NCBI GenBank assembly: GCA_902777325.1
Contig: CACYTH010000006.1
Span: 62,001-126,000 of the forward strand
Source: an uncultured Coriobacteriaceae bacterium
GTDB lineage: Bacteria; Actinomycetota; Coriobacteriia; Coriobacteriales; Atopobiaceae
Reading direction: 5' to 3'
Length of the DNA: 64,000 bases
Shown: piece by piece, positions 8,496 to 17,422 of the stretch
Layout: every line of letters begins with the position of its first letter
Position numbering within the stretch: position 1 is the stretch's first letter
Translations under genes and position numbers: made by a program
The notes under the pieces: generated by a model
What the model saw: only the letters and a program-made list of their open reading frames with translations
Told to the model about the DNA's origin: nothing
The model's database searches: none

Positions 8496-8963
8496 TTACG
8501 CGGTGACCTCGTCGAGCTCGAAGCAGAGCTGGCTCCAGGGAACCATCTCGTCGGAGCCGGGCTTGAGGGGCACCTCACGGTCGATCGGCTTGGCGTGCAC
8601 GCCGATGACCTCGCCGTCGGCCAGACGCTGCTGCAGGCCCTTGACGACCTTCTTCTTGCCGCCGAAGACGACGAAGGTGTAGATGGGGCCCTCGTCGAGC
8701 TGCACGGCACCGTAGCCGTAGGCGCCGAGCGCCTTGAGGTAGGGCTTGTCGTTCTGGATGCCGGGCACGACAAAGCTCTTGAGCGTGCCATGGCCGGAGA
8801 GCTCGACCCACTCGGTCTCGTGATAGCCGCAGGTGTTGCAGCCCAGGTGCGGCGGGAACTCGATGGCGCCGCACTCCTTGCACTTGCGGCCGTAGTACTT
8901 GCCCTCGGCAACGCCGTCATAGAACTTCTTGACGATAGGCTCCATATCCTTGAGAAGAGGCAT
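8496..8963 (-). CDS. DUF35 / OB-fold zinc-ribbon acyl-CoA-associated protein
   Basis: 155 residues. A rubredoxin-like zinc ribbon (C28, C31, C42, C45; CKECGAIEFPPHLGCNTCG) precedes an OB-fold, the DUF35 pattern. Such proteins partner thiolase-fold enzymes and channel acyl-CoA substrates between active sites; examples are PhlB in diacetylphloroglucinol synthesis and the archaeal HMG-CoA synthase complex. The thiolase-like gene ends 26 bp upstream, so the two are one operon and probably one complex. ATG chosen by an AAGGAG-like site. Confidence 0.88.
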   Translation of the reverse strand: MPLLKDMEPIVKKFYDGVAEGKYYGRKCKECGAIEFPPHLGCNTCGYHETEWVELSGHGTLKSFVVPGIQNDKPYLKALGAYGYGAVQLDEGPIYTFVVFGGKKKVVKGLQQRLADGEVIGVHAKPIDREVPLKPGSDEMVPWSQLCFELDEVTA

Positions 8964-8989
8964 GGTGTTCTCCTTATCTGCGCGGCGCG

Positions 8990-10273
8990 CTACTCGTGCG
9001 TGCGGATGATCTGTACGCGGATGTTCTGGCCGCCACCGAAGCCACGGAACAGCGTGGTGCGCGGGAGCTTCTTCATCTGGGTGGCGCCAGCTTCGCCGCG
9101 CATCTGCTTGACGGCCTCGACGATGTCGGCGATGCCGGAGGCGCCGTGGGCGTGACCGAAGTTGCAGCGGCCACCGTGGGTGTTGATGGGCTTGTCGCCG
9201 TCAAAGGCGAAGCGGCCGTCAATGGCGTACTGCCAGGCCTCGCCGCGCGGGACGTAGCCGACCTCCTCGGGCACGACGATGTCGCCGGCCATGAAGAAGT
9301 CGTTGATGAAGAGCAGGTCGATCTCGTCAGGAGAGACGCCGGTGAGCTCGTAGACCTGCTTGGTGCCGCGGATGGTGCCGGTCTTCTCGTTGGCGAGGGT
9401 GGCGCCCTCGTAGGCAGCGGAGCCGGTGCCGAGAAGGTCGATGACCTTGTGGTCGAGGCCACGGGCGACGGCCATCTCGGTGGGCATCATGACGATGGCG
9501 GCAGCGCCGTCGCACTTGGTCTCGAAGCCGGTGACGCGCAGGTACTGGGTGACCTTGGGATTGAACATCGAGGTCAGGAAGGCGTCCGCGTTGGGCATGC
9601 CCTGAGCGGCGGCGACCTGGTCGAAGTCGGCGTCGTAGAAGCCGAGCGGGTTCATGACGGAAGCGCGACGCAGGCTCTTGGCGACGCCGTTGAGGGCATT
9701 GTCGATGTCCGTATCGGAGAGGCCGTAGGTCCAGCGGTACTCGTTGATCCAGTTGTCGAACGAGATGCCGAAGGCGGAGTCGAGAGGACGGCCATAGGCA
9801 CGGTCGTAGACCATCGGGATCGAGGGGAGCATCTCCTCGAGCGGGAAGTCGCGACGGAAGCAGCCGGGGGCACCCACCACGGGAAGGCTGGCGGCCAGGT
9901 CGACGGCGCCGGAGAGCACGACGTCAAACTCGCCAGAGGCGATGGCCATGGCGGCCTCCTGCATGGCCACGTAGCCGGTGCAGCAGGCTTCGGAGTGGTG
10001 CACCGAGCCGATGCCACGGACGCCAAACCAGTCGGCAACCTGCATGTTGGGCGTGAGGGAGTCGCCGATCATGAACGGGTTTGCGGCACCGTGATAGAAG
10101 TACTCGATGTCGCGCGGCTCAAGGCCGGCGTCGGCGATGGCCTCGAGGGCCGCATAGCCAAAGGCCTCGCCCTCGGACATGCCCTTGGTCTCGGGATGGT
10201 CCTCGAAGTTGGTGAACGGGGTGCAGCCGACGCCCACGATGGACACGCTGCGTGCGTACTTGCCTACCTTCAT
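8990..10273 (-). CDS. Thiolase-like (SCP-x/PhlC type) acyltransferase
   Basis: 427 residues with thiolase fold. The nucleophilic cysteine is in SEACCTG (C97), and the His block is GRCNFGHAHGASG (H374). The C-terminal motif that holds the second catalytic Cys in degradative thiolases reads GFGGGQN, with no cysteine. That is the state of the SCP-x/PhlC subfamily that works with DUF35 proteins. The reaction could be C-acylation or a Claisen condensation or cleavage; the substrate is unknown. The ATG at 10273 has AAGGAG 8 bp upstream; a GTG three codons earlier overlaps that site and is rejected. It leads the thiolase-DUF35-ACP operon, divergent from the PucR-type regulator. Confidence 0.87.
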   Translation of the reverse strand: MKVGKYARSVSIVGVGCTPFTNFEDHPETKGMSEGEAFGYAALEAIADAGLEPRDIEYFYHGAANPFMIGDSLTPNMQVADWFGVRGIGSVHHSEACCTGYVAMQEAAMAIASGEFDVVLSGAVDLAASLPVVGAPGCFRRDFPLEEMLPSIPMVYDRAYGRPLDSAFGISFDNWINEYRWTYGLSDTDIDNALNGVAKSLRRASVMNPLGFYDADFDQVAAAQGMPNADAFLTSMFNPKVTQYLRVTGFETKCDGAAAIVMMPTEMAVARGLDHKVIDLLGTGSAAYEGATLANEKTGTIRGTKQVYELTGVSPDEIDLLFINDFFMAGDIVVPEEVGYVPRGEAWQYAIDGRFAFDGDKPINTHGGRCNFGHAHGASGIADIVEAVKQMRGEAGATQMKKLPRTTLFRGFGGGQNIRVQIIRTHE

Positions 10274-10445
10274 GTGCTCCACTCCTTCCGTTGGTGGATA
10301 GGAATTGCGTTATACCTATCTTGGAAGGAAAAAGTTGCCAAAACGAGGTCTCGGCTCCCAACGATTGGCGGCAGATAGTCGTATCCTTTTGTGTGTTCAC
10401 ACAACCGTCTATGAGCCTCGATCTCTGGGCTCGCAAGGAGCTGTC

Positions 10446-12065
10446 ATGCGACTTGAAGACCTGCTTGCACGTCTCCCCAAGGACACGGTGAGCCGCGTAT
10501 CGCTCGCCGACCCGGATTGCGACCTGTACAACGTCTCCTTCCTCACCGAGGAGGCCTGCAAGACACCGCGGGGCGACGTGCTGTACTTCTCCGACAGCGT
10601 GCTTCTGCCCACCAAGGTTTGTGACGCGGCACAGTTCAGCTGCGTGATCATCGACGGGTCGGACGAGCAGCTTGCCCTCGAGTCGCTGCCCAACTCCAAC
10701 CTCGTGTGGCTGAGCCCTGGGACCAACCCCTTCACCTGCTACAACGCCATCCAGACGGCCTTTCTGGAGGACCAGGAGCTCATGGGGATCGTCCGCCGGC
10801 TGCTGGCGGCGCACTTCTCCAACCAGGGGCTGCAGTTTCTCATCGAGGAGGCGGCGAGCGCGCTGGGCAACCCCATCGTGGTGGTGGACCCCACCTACCG
10901 CTACATCGCCTACCACCTGGGCACGCTTCCCGAGGACGACACCCGCCTCGCCCGCGTGATGACCGAGGAGATAGCCAACGAGACCGTGCTCGAGGAGGCG
11001 GTCGCCTACATCCGCGACAACCGCATCGACTCGGAGATCGCCCGCAGCCACGGCCCCTACGAGCAGCACAACACCATGCTCGACTGCAACACCATGACCC
11101 TTGCCGTGATGGTGCGCGGCGTCTGCATCGCGCACGTCATGATGATGGAGCACGACCATCCCTTTAGCGACCTCGACCGCGAGGTGTTCACGCGCCTGGC
11201 CGGCTTTGTCGCGCAGGAGATGCAGAAGTCCGAGCTCTGGGGTCCGACGAGCGGCGAGCTGGGGTCGTACTTCCTCGAGAACCTCCTCAACGACCGCTCT
11301 CCCAGCATGGCCGTCACCAAGCGACGCATGAAGGCGCTCGACTTCCATCCCAAGGAGATGTTCTACGTGGTGTGCCTGCATGCCCCGGGCGAGGGCCTCT
11401 CGCAGGTGCAGACGGAGCGCGTGGCCGGGCAGCTGCGTCCCGTGCTCCACCACTCCCTCTACACGCGCCACCACCAGCAGCTGGTTGCGCTGCTCTCGCG
11501 CGACGCCGACGTGGGCTTCTCCGCACAGGCCGAGCGCAAGCTCCGCGAGGTGGCGACGCTCAACAAGCTCACCGTGGGCGTGTCCAACCTCTTCACCTCC
11601 ATCATCGAGACGCGCAAGGCCTACGAGCAGGCGCGCCTCGCCATCCGCTACGGCGAGAGGAGCGCGCGCCTCCTCGACGACGGGGGCCTCTTCCGCTACA
11701 GCAACTACTCCTACATGCACCTGCTCACCCTTGCCGACAGGCGCACCAACATGTACGACCAGTGCCACCCCGCGCTCATCCGCCTCATGGAGTACGACAA
11801 CGCCCATAGCGGCGAGCTCATGGAGACGCTCTTCTGCTATCTGCAGGTGGCCGGCTCGACCACGCGCGCGTCGAAGATCCTCAACCTGCACAAGAACACG
11901 ATGCTCTACCGCCTCGGCCGCATCCGCGACATCCTCGGGATGGACCTCACGAGCGGCGAAGACCTGTTCATGCTGCAGGTGAGCTACCGCATCCTGCTGA
12001 ACCTCGGGCTCTTTGCCCCCAAGCTCTGCCTGCTGCGCCGCGAGGACCTGCAAGGCAACTCGTAG
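10446..12065 (+). CDS. PucR/CdaR-family transcriptional regulator
   Basis: 539 residues. The C-terminus has the PucR helix-turn-helix (AGSTTRASKILNLHKNTMLY and then RLGRIRDILG, about residues 470-510). The N-terminal 300 residues form a PucR-like sensory region with a central GGDEF-like segment. AAGGAG lies 5 bp before the ATG. It is divergent from the thiolase operon with a 172-bp shared intergenic region, which suggests it controls that operon in response to a pathway metabolite. Binding sites could not be recognised by eye. Confidence 0.85.
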   Translation: MRLEDLLARLPKDTVSRVSLADPDCDLYNVSFLTEEACKTPRGDVLYFSDSVLLPTKVCDAAQFSCVIIDGSDEQLALESLPNSNLVWLSPGTNPFTCYNAIQTAFLEDQELMGIVRRLLAAHFSNQGLQFLIEEAASALGNPIVVVDPTYRYIAYHLGTLPEDDTRLARVMTEEIANETVLEEAVAYIRDNRIDSEIARSHGPYEQHNTMLDCNTMTLAVMVRGVCIAHVMMMEHDHPFSDLDREVFTRLAGFVAQEMQKSELWGPTSGELGSYFLENLLNDRSPSMAVTKRRMKALDFHPKEMFYVVCLHAPGEGLSQVQTERVAGQLRPVLHHSLYTRHHQQLVALLSRDADVGFSAQAERKLREVATLNKLTVGVSNLFTSIIETRKAYEQARLAIRYGERSARLLDDGGLFRYSNYSYMHLLTLADRRTNMYDQCHPALIRLMEYDNAHSGELMETLFCYLQVAGSTTRASKILNLHKNTMLYRLGRIRDILGMDLTSGEDLFMLQVSYRILLNLGLFAPKLCLLRREDLQGNS

Positions 12066-12078
12066 TCCCTGCAAAAGC

Positions 12079-12122
12079 GACGCGGGCCCCGACGCATTCT
12101 GAACTGCGTCGGGGCCCGCGTC
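12079..12122. terminator. Strong bidirectional terminator
   Basis: A perfect 18-bp GC-rich stem (12079-12096 with 12105-12122) with an 8-nt loop lies between the convergent regulator and flavoprotein genes. Confidence 0.85.
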
Positions 12123-12139
12123 AGTGCGGTCTGGTCTGA

Positions 12140-13108
12140 CTAGCGCTCGATGGTGAAGGTCGGGAACTTCATGTCGCGATACTTGGCCATGAGCGGCTTG
12201 ACCTCGTCCATCTTCTGGAAGAAGCCGATACGGGTCTGGATGATCTCGTTCAGGTGCTCGGCGCGGGCCTTGTCGTTGTTGCGGTCGCGGATCTTGCCGT
12301 TCTCGGGATCGATGACGAGCATGGGCTTGCCGGTCTCGGGGTTCACGCCCAGGTCGCCGCCGCAGCCGCACACGGCGCACTCGTACGGGAACTCGATGCC
12401 GTCCCAGTGGGGATCGCCGGGGTACACGAGGCTGGAGTGGCACACGGGGCAGACGCCGTCGTTGGGATCGCCGAGCCAGGTGCGCTCCTCGACGGGGGTC
12501 TGGATGGCCTTGACGATGTTCTCGCCCATCTGGTGAGCGCGGTCGAGCTGCTCCTGATGCAGCAGGACGTTGCCCGGACGGCCGACGCGCTGGCTCATGA
12601 AGCGGTCGACGACGGTGAGCGACATGGTGAACATGGTGGCCTGCAGGCTCTCGAGGGCGAGGGTCTGCCAGTCGTGCATGGAGCCACCGACGGCGATGAG
12701 GCCGGCCACGGTGTGCGGGTTGTGGTCAACGACGCCGATCTCCAGCAGGAAGGAGAGCTCGTAGGCCAGGAAGCGCTGGGCAAAGCGGGTGTAGAGCGAG
12801 CTGGGGGTGAGGTCATAGGTGGGCACGGAGAAGATGACGCCCTCGCAGGTGTGCATCTCGGCGATGAGCGCGTCCACGTCGTCCTTGTTCTTGAGCACGC
12901 AGCCGTGATACTGCTTGGACGGGTCCATGGCAACCTCGCCCATCTGCATCGTGCAGCCCTCGCAGCCGGTGCAGGGAAGGATGTTGTAGTCAAAGAGGTT
13001 GATCATCTCGACCTCGGCGCCGGCAGCCTGTGCGGCGGCAAGGGCCTCCTTGGCGAGGATCTCGCCGTTGCCATTCTTGCGACCAGCGCAAATAGCCATA
13101 ACCTTCAT
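12140..13108 (-). CDS. Iron-sulfur flavoprotein / NADPH-dependent FMN reductase family with C-terminal zinc-ribbon
   Basis: 322 residues. A flavodoxin fold starts MKVMAICAGRKNGNGE. Cysteines C46, C49, C52 and C70 (CTGCEGC plus a later Cys) match the compact [4Fe-4S] motif of archaeal-type iron-sulfur flavoproteins. An insertion follows, then CPVCHSS and CAVCGCGG near residues 230-255, probably a metal ribbon. It would move electrons to an unknown acceptor. The ATG at 13108 has GGAGAGGAG upstream. It converges on the regulator gene inside the carrier-protein cluster, so a redox step in the same pathway is plausible but unproven. Confidence 0.8.
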   Translation of the reverse strand: MKVMAICAGRKNGNGEILAKEALAAAQAAGAEVEMINLFDYNILPCTGCEGCTMQMGEVAMDPSKQYHGCVLKNKDDVDALIAEMHTCEGVIFSVPTYDLTPSSLYTRFAQRFLAYELSFLLEIGVVDHNPHTVAGLIAVGGSMHDWQTLALESLQATMFTMSLTVVDRFMSQRVGRPGNVLLHQEQLDRAHQMGENIVKAIQTPVEERTWLGDPNDGVCPVCHSSLVYPGDPHWDGIEFPYECAVCGCGGDLGVNPETGKPMLVIDPENGKIRDRNNDKARAEHLNEIIQTRIGFFQKMDEVKPLMAKYRDMKFPTFTIER

Positions 13109-13248
13109 GTAAAACTCCTCTCCATATATGCGCCTGAATCGGCACACTTTGCTATCTCAATCCTACGGAGAGGAAACAGGTGTCACACCGTCCGTGCGCC
13201 TAAACAAAAAGCGGCCGAGTTTTGATGCCTTTGGGTATCCTCACAAGT

Positions 13249-13285
13249 AGTGGCACACCAACTCCGTCGGAGCTAATGTGCCACT
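13249..13285. repeat. Palindrome with repeat of AGTGGCACACCAACTCC
   Basis: AGTGGCACA (13249-13257) and TGTGCCACT (13277-13285) form a 9-bp outer stem with a CTCCG/CGGAG inner stem. Its left 17 bases recur, one mismatch, at 14110-14126 on the other side of the vanY remnant. Confidence 0.7.
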
Positions 13286-13318
13286 TTCTCGGGACTAGTA
13301 TGCCGTTCTGCGAAATGT

Positions 13319-14075
13319 CTAGCCGAGACCCCAAGTGAGAAGCTCCCACGAGTCCTCGCTGCTCCTGCGTGCAAGGAGCCACGTCCAATCCTCGTAGTCG
13401 GTGTCGGGCTCCCATGCGGTGCCCTCGACCTGCTCGGCACTCGGCGTATGGAATGCGGATGTCAGCACGAGTGCCTGCGTGAACTCCTCCGTGCCCTCGT
13501 CACGCAGCTTGTTTGCCGACTCAAGCTCCTTCTCGCAGGTGGCATCGTCGGTAAAGGCAAGGCTCTTGAGCGTGCAGCCCTCCCAGGTGGAGAACTCGGC
13601 CAGGATGGGATCGATCGCACCGTCGATGTCCGACTCCGCGTACAGCTTGGAGCTGCCATAGTCGACCGTGCAATCGGCGATCATGGGATCAAGCTCGCCC
13701 AGGTAGCGCTCGTAGGTTATGCCCTTGTCCATGATCTCGCGCGCGGCATCCACGTCATCGATGTAGCGGATGTGCCAGGGCTCGTAGCTGTAGCCCGTCT
13801 CGATCTTCTTCTCGGGGAGATAGCGCAGGATAAAGCCATGGTCGGCCAGCTTAGCGTGGATCTTGTCCCAGATCTCGGGGTATTGCACCATGTCCTCGTT
13901 CAGGTACACGCCCTTGCCATCGATGATGAGAAAGAGGTCGAGCGCCAAACCCGTATGGTGCTCGGAGTAGCCCGGCACCGCCACGTACTTCTTCACGTAC
14001 TCCTCGCCGTACTCCTTCAAGCTCCTCCCTCGTGTTCCGTACCGTTGAATACAGCCCTTTGGTATCAATAGTACG
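13319..14075 (-). pseudogene. Decayed D,D-carboxypeptidase (VanY/LAS family)
   Basis: The frame ending at 13319 contains the VanY zinc-site blocks PGYSEHHTGLALDLF and EPWHIRYI, so the catalytic core survives. No signal peptide, anchor or upstream substrate-binding part remains. The expected segment before the core (a STVRNTREELEG-like stretch, about 14027-14062) lies in a different frame from KEYGEEYVKKYVAVPGYSEH, which points to a frameshift near 14025. A roughly 90-residue extra C-terminal domain follows the core. The remnant is flanked by 17-bp direct repeats at 13249-13265 and 14110-14126. It may still be translated from an internal start, but export is lost. Confidence 0.65.
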
Positions 14076-14109
14076 CAACAGGGCATCGTTGCGTCTCGCG
14101 TAGCAAGAC

Positions 14110-14126
14110 AAGTGACACACCAACTC
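14110..14126. repeat. Second copy of the 17-bp repeat flanking the vanY remnant
   Basis: AGTGACACACCAACTCC, one mismatch from 13249-13265. Confidence 0.65.
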
Positions 14127-14144
14127 CCACGGTGCGTCATGCAA

Positions 14145-14170
14145 CGGGGCCGCACCTCGCGGTGCGGCCC
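14145..14170 (-). terminator. Terminator of the CocE/PepX-like gene
   Basis: GGGGCCGCACC (14145-14155) and GGTGCGGCCCC (14160-14170) form a perfect 11-bp stem with a 4-nt loop, 33 bp past the stop codon. Confidence 0.75.
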
Positions 14171-14202
14171 CTTCGGTTCACCTTACCCTCGCGGGGGAAT
14201 CC

Positions 14203-16119
14203 TTAGCGGCGGATGTACTCCCCGGCCTGATAGCGCGGCGGAATGACCGGAATCTCGATCCAGGAGTCATACTGGCCACCAGTGTGGATGACATGGGTGC
14301 CCTTGGCCTCCTCGTCCCAGGCCAGCGGCTCAAACCAACCCTCGCGGATGTAGCGGCCGGCGATCTGGATGCGGAAGCGCTCGCCCTTGTGGTACACGCG
14401 GGAGGTCGGGACGATGGCGATGTCCACGGGGACGACCTCGCCCTCGGAGAGCTTCTGGCTGGAGGTGTTCTTGAGCACCGGACGATGCGCGCGGCTGAGC
14501 TTGGGATCGAGCTCGCGGCGGGATGCGCGGCACTTGCCCCATGCGCCGGGGTGCGGCTCGTCGAGCGTGAGCCAAGGCACCCACTCGCCCTCGGCGGTCG
14601 CCTTCTGGATGTTGATGAAGAGGTCCATGTCGTCCCAGCCCTCGCACTCGAGCCAGAGGTGCAGGGTCATGTGACCGGTGATCTCCACGTCCTCGGGGCA
14701 GACCCACTCGAAGCGGACTTCCTCGTCAACGGGGTTGTACTTGGCCACAGCCTCGGTCTCTGCCGGCTCGAAGCCCGCAGCGAAGGTCTGGACGTGGTCG
14801 GTCTCGACGGACTCGAGCGTGGTGGCGGCGTCGAGGTAGAGCTTCTTGTACTCGGTGCGCTTGATGGGCCACGCCTTCTCGGCACGCTGCTCCTGGTAGT
14901 CCACATCGTAGGCGTCCATGACGTCGATGCGCACCTTGGGCATCATCTCCCAGCCGTTGTGGATGCCCTTGAGGTAGCGGTCGTAGAACTTGCGGAGCTC
15001 GTCGAGGTTGTAAGGGTTGTAGGTGTCGGGCCACTCGAAGTCGCGGTGTGCGCGCAGCCACTTGAAGTGCGAGCGGCAGCGGTTGTAGGCGTTGATGGAG
15101 CCCGGCAGATGGAAGTGTGACCAGCCAGCGGTCTGGTAGACGGGCAGCTTGACCTTCTTGAAGTCGGGACGCTTGTCGGCCCAGTACGGGTTCATGTCGG
15201 GATACATCTTGGCCATGGCGACCTGGTCGTCGACGCCGTTGGGGCCGGTGACCTGAGCGGCAATGAACTTGTTGAAGGAGAGCGCGGGCACGCCACCCTC
15301 AAAGAAGCTCTCGCGATAGAGGTCGGTGGTGGACTCCCAGGGAGCGATGCAGGCCAGGTGAGGCGGCTGCATGGCAGCGATGCCCCACTGATGCATGGCG
15401 ACGCCGGAGTTGCCGGCCATGCCGACCTTACCGTTGGACCAAGGCTGCTGGGCGACCCACTCGACGAAGTCGTAGCCGTCCTCGCGGTCCTGATGCGTGA
15501 ACATGTGGACCGAGCCCTCGGAGTGGCCGGCGCCACGCACGTCGACGTTGGCGACCGCGTAGCCATAGTGGCACCAGTACAGCGGGTCGGGAGACTCGAA
15601 CTTGGCGCACTTGGAGACCGTCTGGGGCGGAACGCCCATGATCTGCCACTCGCTCATGCCATCGCCCGGGCGCTTGCCGAACCAAGACCAGGAGACGATG
15701 GTCGGGCACTTGACGTCGTCACCGGCGGGACGGTAGATGTCCGCATAGATCTTGGTGCCGTCACGCATGACGACCTCCTGGTCCTGCATGCAGACGATGC
15801 CCGGCTCAACCTCGTAGGTGTGGGGGTTGAACGGGGGGCAGAAGCCCTGGCCCATGCGGGCCATGGGGTCGTCGGACTTGGCGAGGTCGACGTCAGCCTG
15901 GTTGTCGTTGGGCTGGCGGGCCACACGGTAGGCGGCCATCATCTCGACGCCACCGAACTCCTCCTTGTGCAGGAAGATGTAGCCCTCGGTGTCGGGGTCC
16001 CAGTAGATGGGAACCTCGTCCTCGTTGAAGCTGGCAAGCTCGCCGGTCATCTGCACGAGGTCGGAGAGCTTCTTGTCGGTTATCGGAATCCAATCCTCGG
16101 GAATGCGAGGCTCGAGCAT
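14203..16119 (-). CDS. CocE/NonD (X-Pro dipeptidyl-peptidase S15-like) hydrolase
   Basis: 638 residues. An alpha/beta-hydrolase domain (about 110-400) includes the DVRGAGHSEGS strand and the nucleophile region VGMAGNSGVAMHQWG. The C-terminal jelly-roll domain (about 450-620) contains PSRVYHKG-like and FRIQIAGRYIREGW blocks typical of CocE and PepX. Known members hydrolyse acyl esters or amides (cocaine esterase, glutaryl acylases) or X-Pro peptides. There is no signal peptide. The start is either ATG 16119 or the adjoining GTG 16122. It lies 87 bp downstream of an acyl carrier protein gene in the same direction, so it may release or transfer an acyl group made on that carrier. Confidence 0.82.
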   Translation of the reverse strand: MLEPRIPEDWIPITDKKLSDLVQMTGELASFNEDEVPIYWDPDTEGYIFLHKEEFGGVEMMAAYRVARQPNDNQADVDLAKSDDPMARMGQGFCPPFNPHTYEVEPGIVCMQDQEVVMRDGTKIYADIYRPAGDDVKCPTIVSWSWFGKRPGDGMSEWQIMGVPPQTVSKCAKFESPDPLYWCHYGYAVANVDVRGAGHSEGSVHMFTHQDREDGYDFVEWVAQQPWSNGKVGMAGNSGVAMHQWGIAAMQPPHLACIAPWESTTDLYRESFFEGGVPALSFNKFIAAQVTGPNGVDDQVAMAKMYPDMNPYWADKRPDFKKVKLPVYQTAGWSHFHLPGSINAYNRCRSHFKWLRAHRDFEWPDTYNPYNLDELRKFYDRYLKGIHNGWEMMPKVRIDVMDAYDVDYQEQRAEKAWPIKRTEYKKLYLDAATTLESVETDHVQTFAAGFEPAETEAVAKYNPVDEEVRFEWVCPEDVEITGHMTLHLWLECEGWDDMDLFINIQKATAEGEWVPWLTLDEPHPGAWGKCRASRRELDPKLSRAHRPVLKNTSSQKLSEGEVVPVDIAIVPTSRVYHKGERFRIQIAGRYIREGWFEPLAWDEEAKGTHVIHTGGQYDSWIEIPVIPPRYQAGEYIRR

Positions 16120-16206
16120 CACGTGTCACATCCTTTCGTCAGTGCGGGCACGCGGCGCGCACAGTAAGGGCAGCGCACGCAGCACGCTGCCCAAGTGGAT
16201 AGTCTG

Positions 16207-16455
16207 TTACTCGTCGAGAAGGTCGGCCACGAAGTCGACGGCCTCGCCGAAGGTGGCGCAGCGGCGGAACTTCATGTACGGGACCTCGATGTCCAGCTCG
16301 TCCTCGAGGTACGTGGTGATCTGAGACACCTGCACGGACTTGATGCCCAGGTCCTCGAACTTGGTGTCAAGGCTGAACTCGGAGACGTCCTTGCCGAACA
16401 GCTGGCTAGCGCGCTCGCACAGTGCGTCGAAGACTTCCTGACGATCCTCATCCAT
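16207..16455 (-). CDS. Acyl carrier protein 2
   Basis: 82 residues. The phosphopantetheine serine is Ser40 in the segment FEDLGIKSVQVSQ. It differs markedly from ACP1, so the two are not recent duplicates. It leads a probable ACP-hydrolase operon. AAAGGAG lies close before the ATG at 16455; an upstream in-frame ATG at 16488 lacks one. The phosphopantetheinyl transferase gene is divergent, 267 bp away, which supports a dedicated carrier-protein system. Confidence 0.85.
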   Translation of the reverse strand: MDEDRQEVFDALCERASQLFGKDVSEFSLDTKFEDLGIKSVQVSQITTYLEDELDIEVPYMKFRRCATFGEAVDFVADLLDE

Positions 16456-16722
16456 CTTGTGTCTCCTTTCACAGGGAGGGTCATCCACCCTCGTTTTGAT
16501 AGTGATACTAGTTTCCGTCCTTTGCGCGCGCCCAACAATGGATGGCTATTCAAAGCTGCCATTAAAGTGACGCATTGCATTGTGCAATCGTCCATTCCGC
16601 TGCGTTTTGCTGAGCGGAGCGCACCGTACCCGCCGGCAGGCCCGGGCCTTGCGCACCCGAGCTGTCGCACTTGGGCTACACTGCAGCAAGCAGGCTTACG
16701 AGGCGCTTGGAGAGGAGGGGCC

Positions 16723-17412
16723 ATGGGCACGACAGACGCAGATCGCGCGACCAGTCTGCTCGAGGCGCTCCTCGAGCCCGACGGGCCACTCCCCTGCAGC
16801 GTCACGTTTGCGCCAACGGGTATCTGGGCGCGGGGAGACAGGCGTCTGGTGCCCGTGGAGGACGGGCGGACCCTGCTTCTCGACCATGACGAGAGGGAGG
16901 CTCCCGTGCGTCTCAGCACTTCAGATAGCTGGGACGATACGCATCTCGTGAGTCTGACCGACGAGGAGGAGACCTGCGCCTGCGCCTGGGCGCGCGTCCC
17001 GGCGGGCTCCCCCGTCGCCGGGCTGGGCATCGACCTCGCCGGCACGCACGACTTTGCGGGCGCACGGGGCGAGCGGTTCAACAGGCTCATCTTTACCCAA
17101 AGGGAGCACGAGCTGGCCCCCATCATCGGCGGAGGCGACCTCGCACTTGGTTACGCCTATGCGTTCTCCGCCAAGGAGGCCGCGTTCAAGGCACTTGCGG
17201 CGCCACTTAGACGATGGTACCAAAGTCACGATGAGGAGCTGCTCTTTGACATCCGCAGCTTCGAGCTCCTGGACGCCAGTCACGAGGCTGGCACCGCACG
17301 CAAGGGAGAGGCGCAGCGTGCCATGGAACGGCTTGGCATCGTCTCGATAGAGCTTGGGCGCATGGCCCTTGGCGACAAGGCGCTCACCATAGCCGTCGCG
17401 CGCAGGGCATAG
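16723..17412 (+). CDS. 4'-phosphopantetheinyl transferase (Sfp-like superfamily)
   Basis: 229 residues. The two family signatures are present: GLGIDLAGTHDF (Asp104) and FSAKEAAFKA (Lys151, Glu152). It transfers phosphopantetheine from CoA to the conserved serine of carrier proteins in the cytoplasm. GGAGAGGAGG precedes the ATG at 16723. Its position next to one ACP gene and 8 kb from another suggests that these are its substrates. It is longer than AcpS (about 120 residues), so it is the secondary-metabolism type rather than the fatty-acid housekeeping enzyme. Confidence 0.85.
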   Translation: MGTTDADRATSLLEALLEPDGPLPCSVTFAPTGIWARGDRRLVPVEDGRTLLLDHDEREAPVRLSTSDSWDDTHLVSLTDEEETCACAWARVPAGSPVAGLGIDLAGTHDFAGARGERFNRLIFTQREHELAPIIGGGDLALGYAYAFSAKEAAFKALAAPLRRWYQSHDEELLFDIRSFELLDASHEAGTARKGEAQRAMERLGIVSIELGRMALGDKALTIAVARRA

Positions 17413-17422
17413 CGACTTCCGG

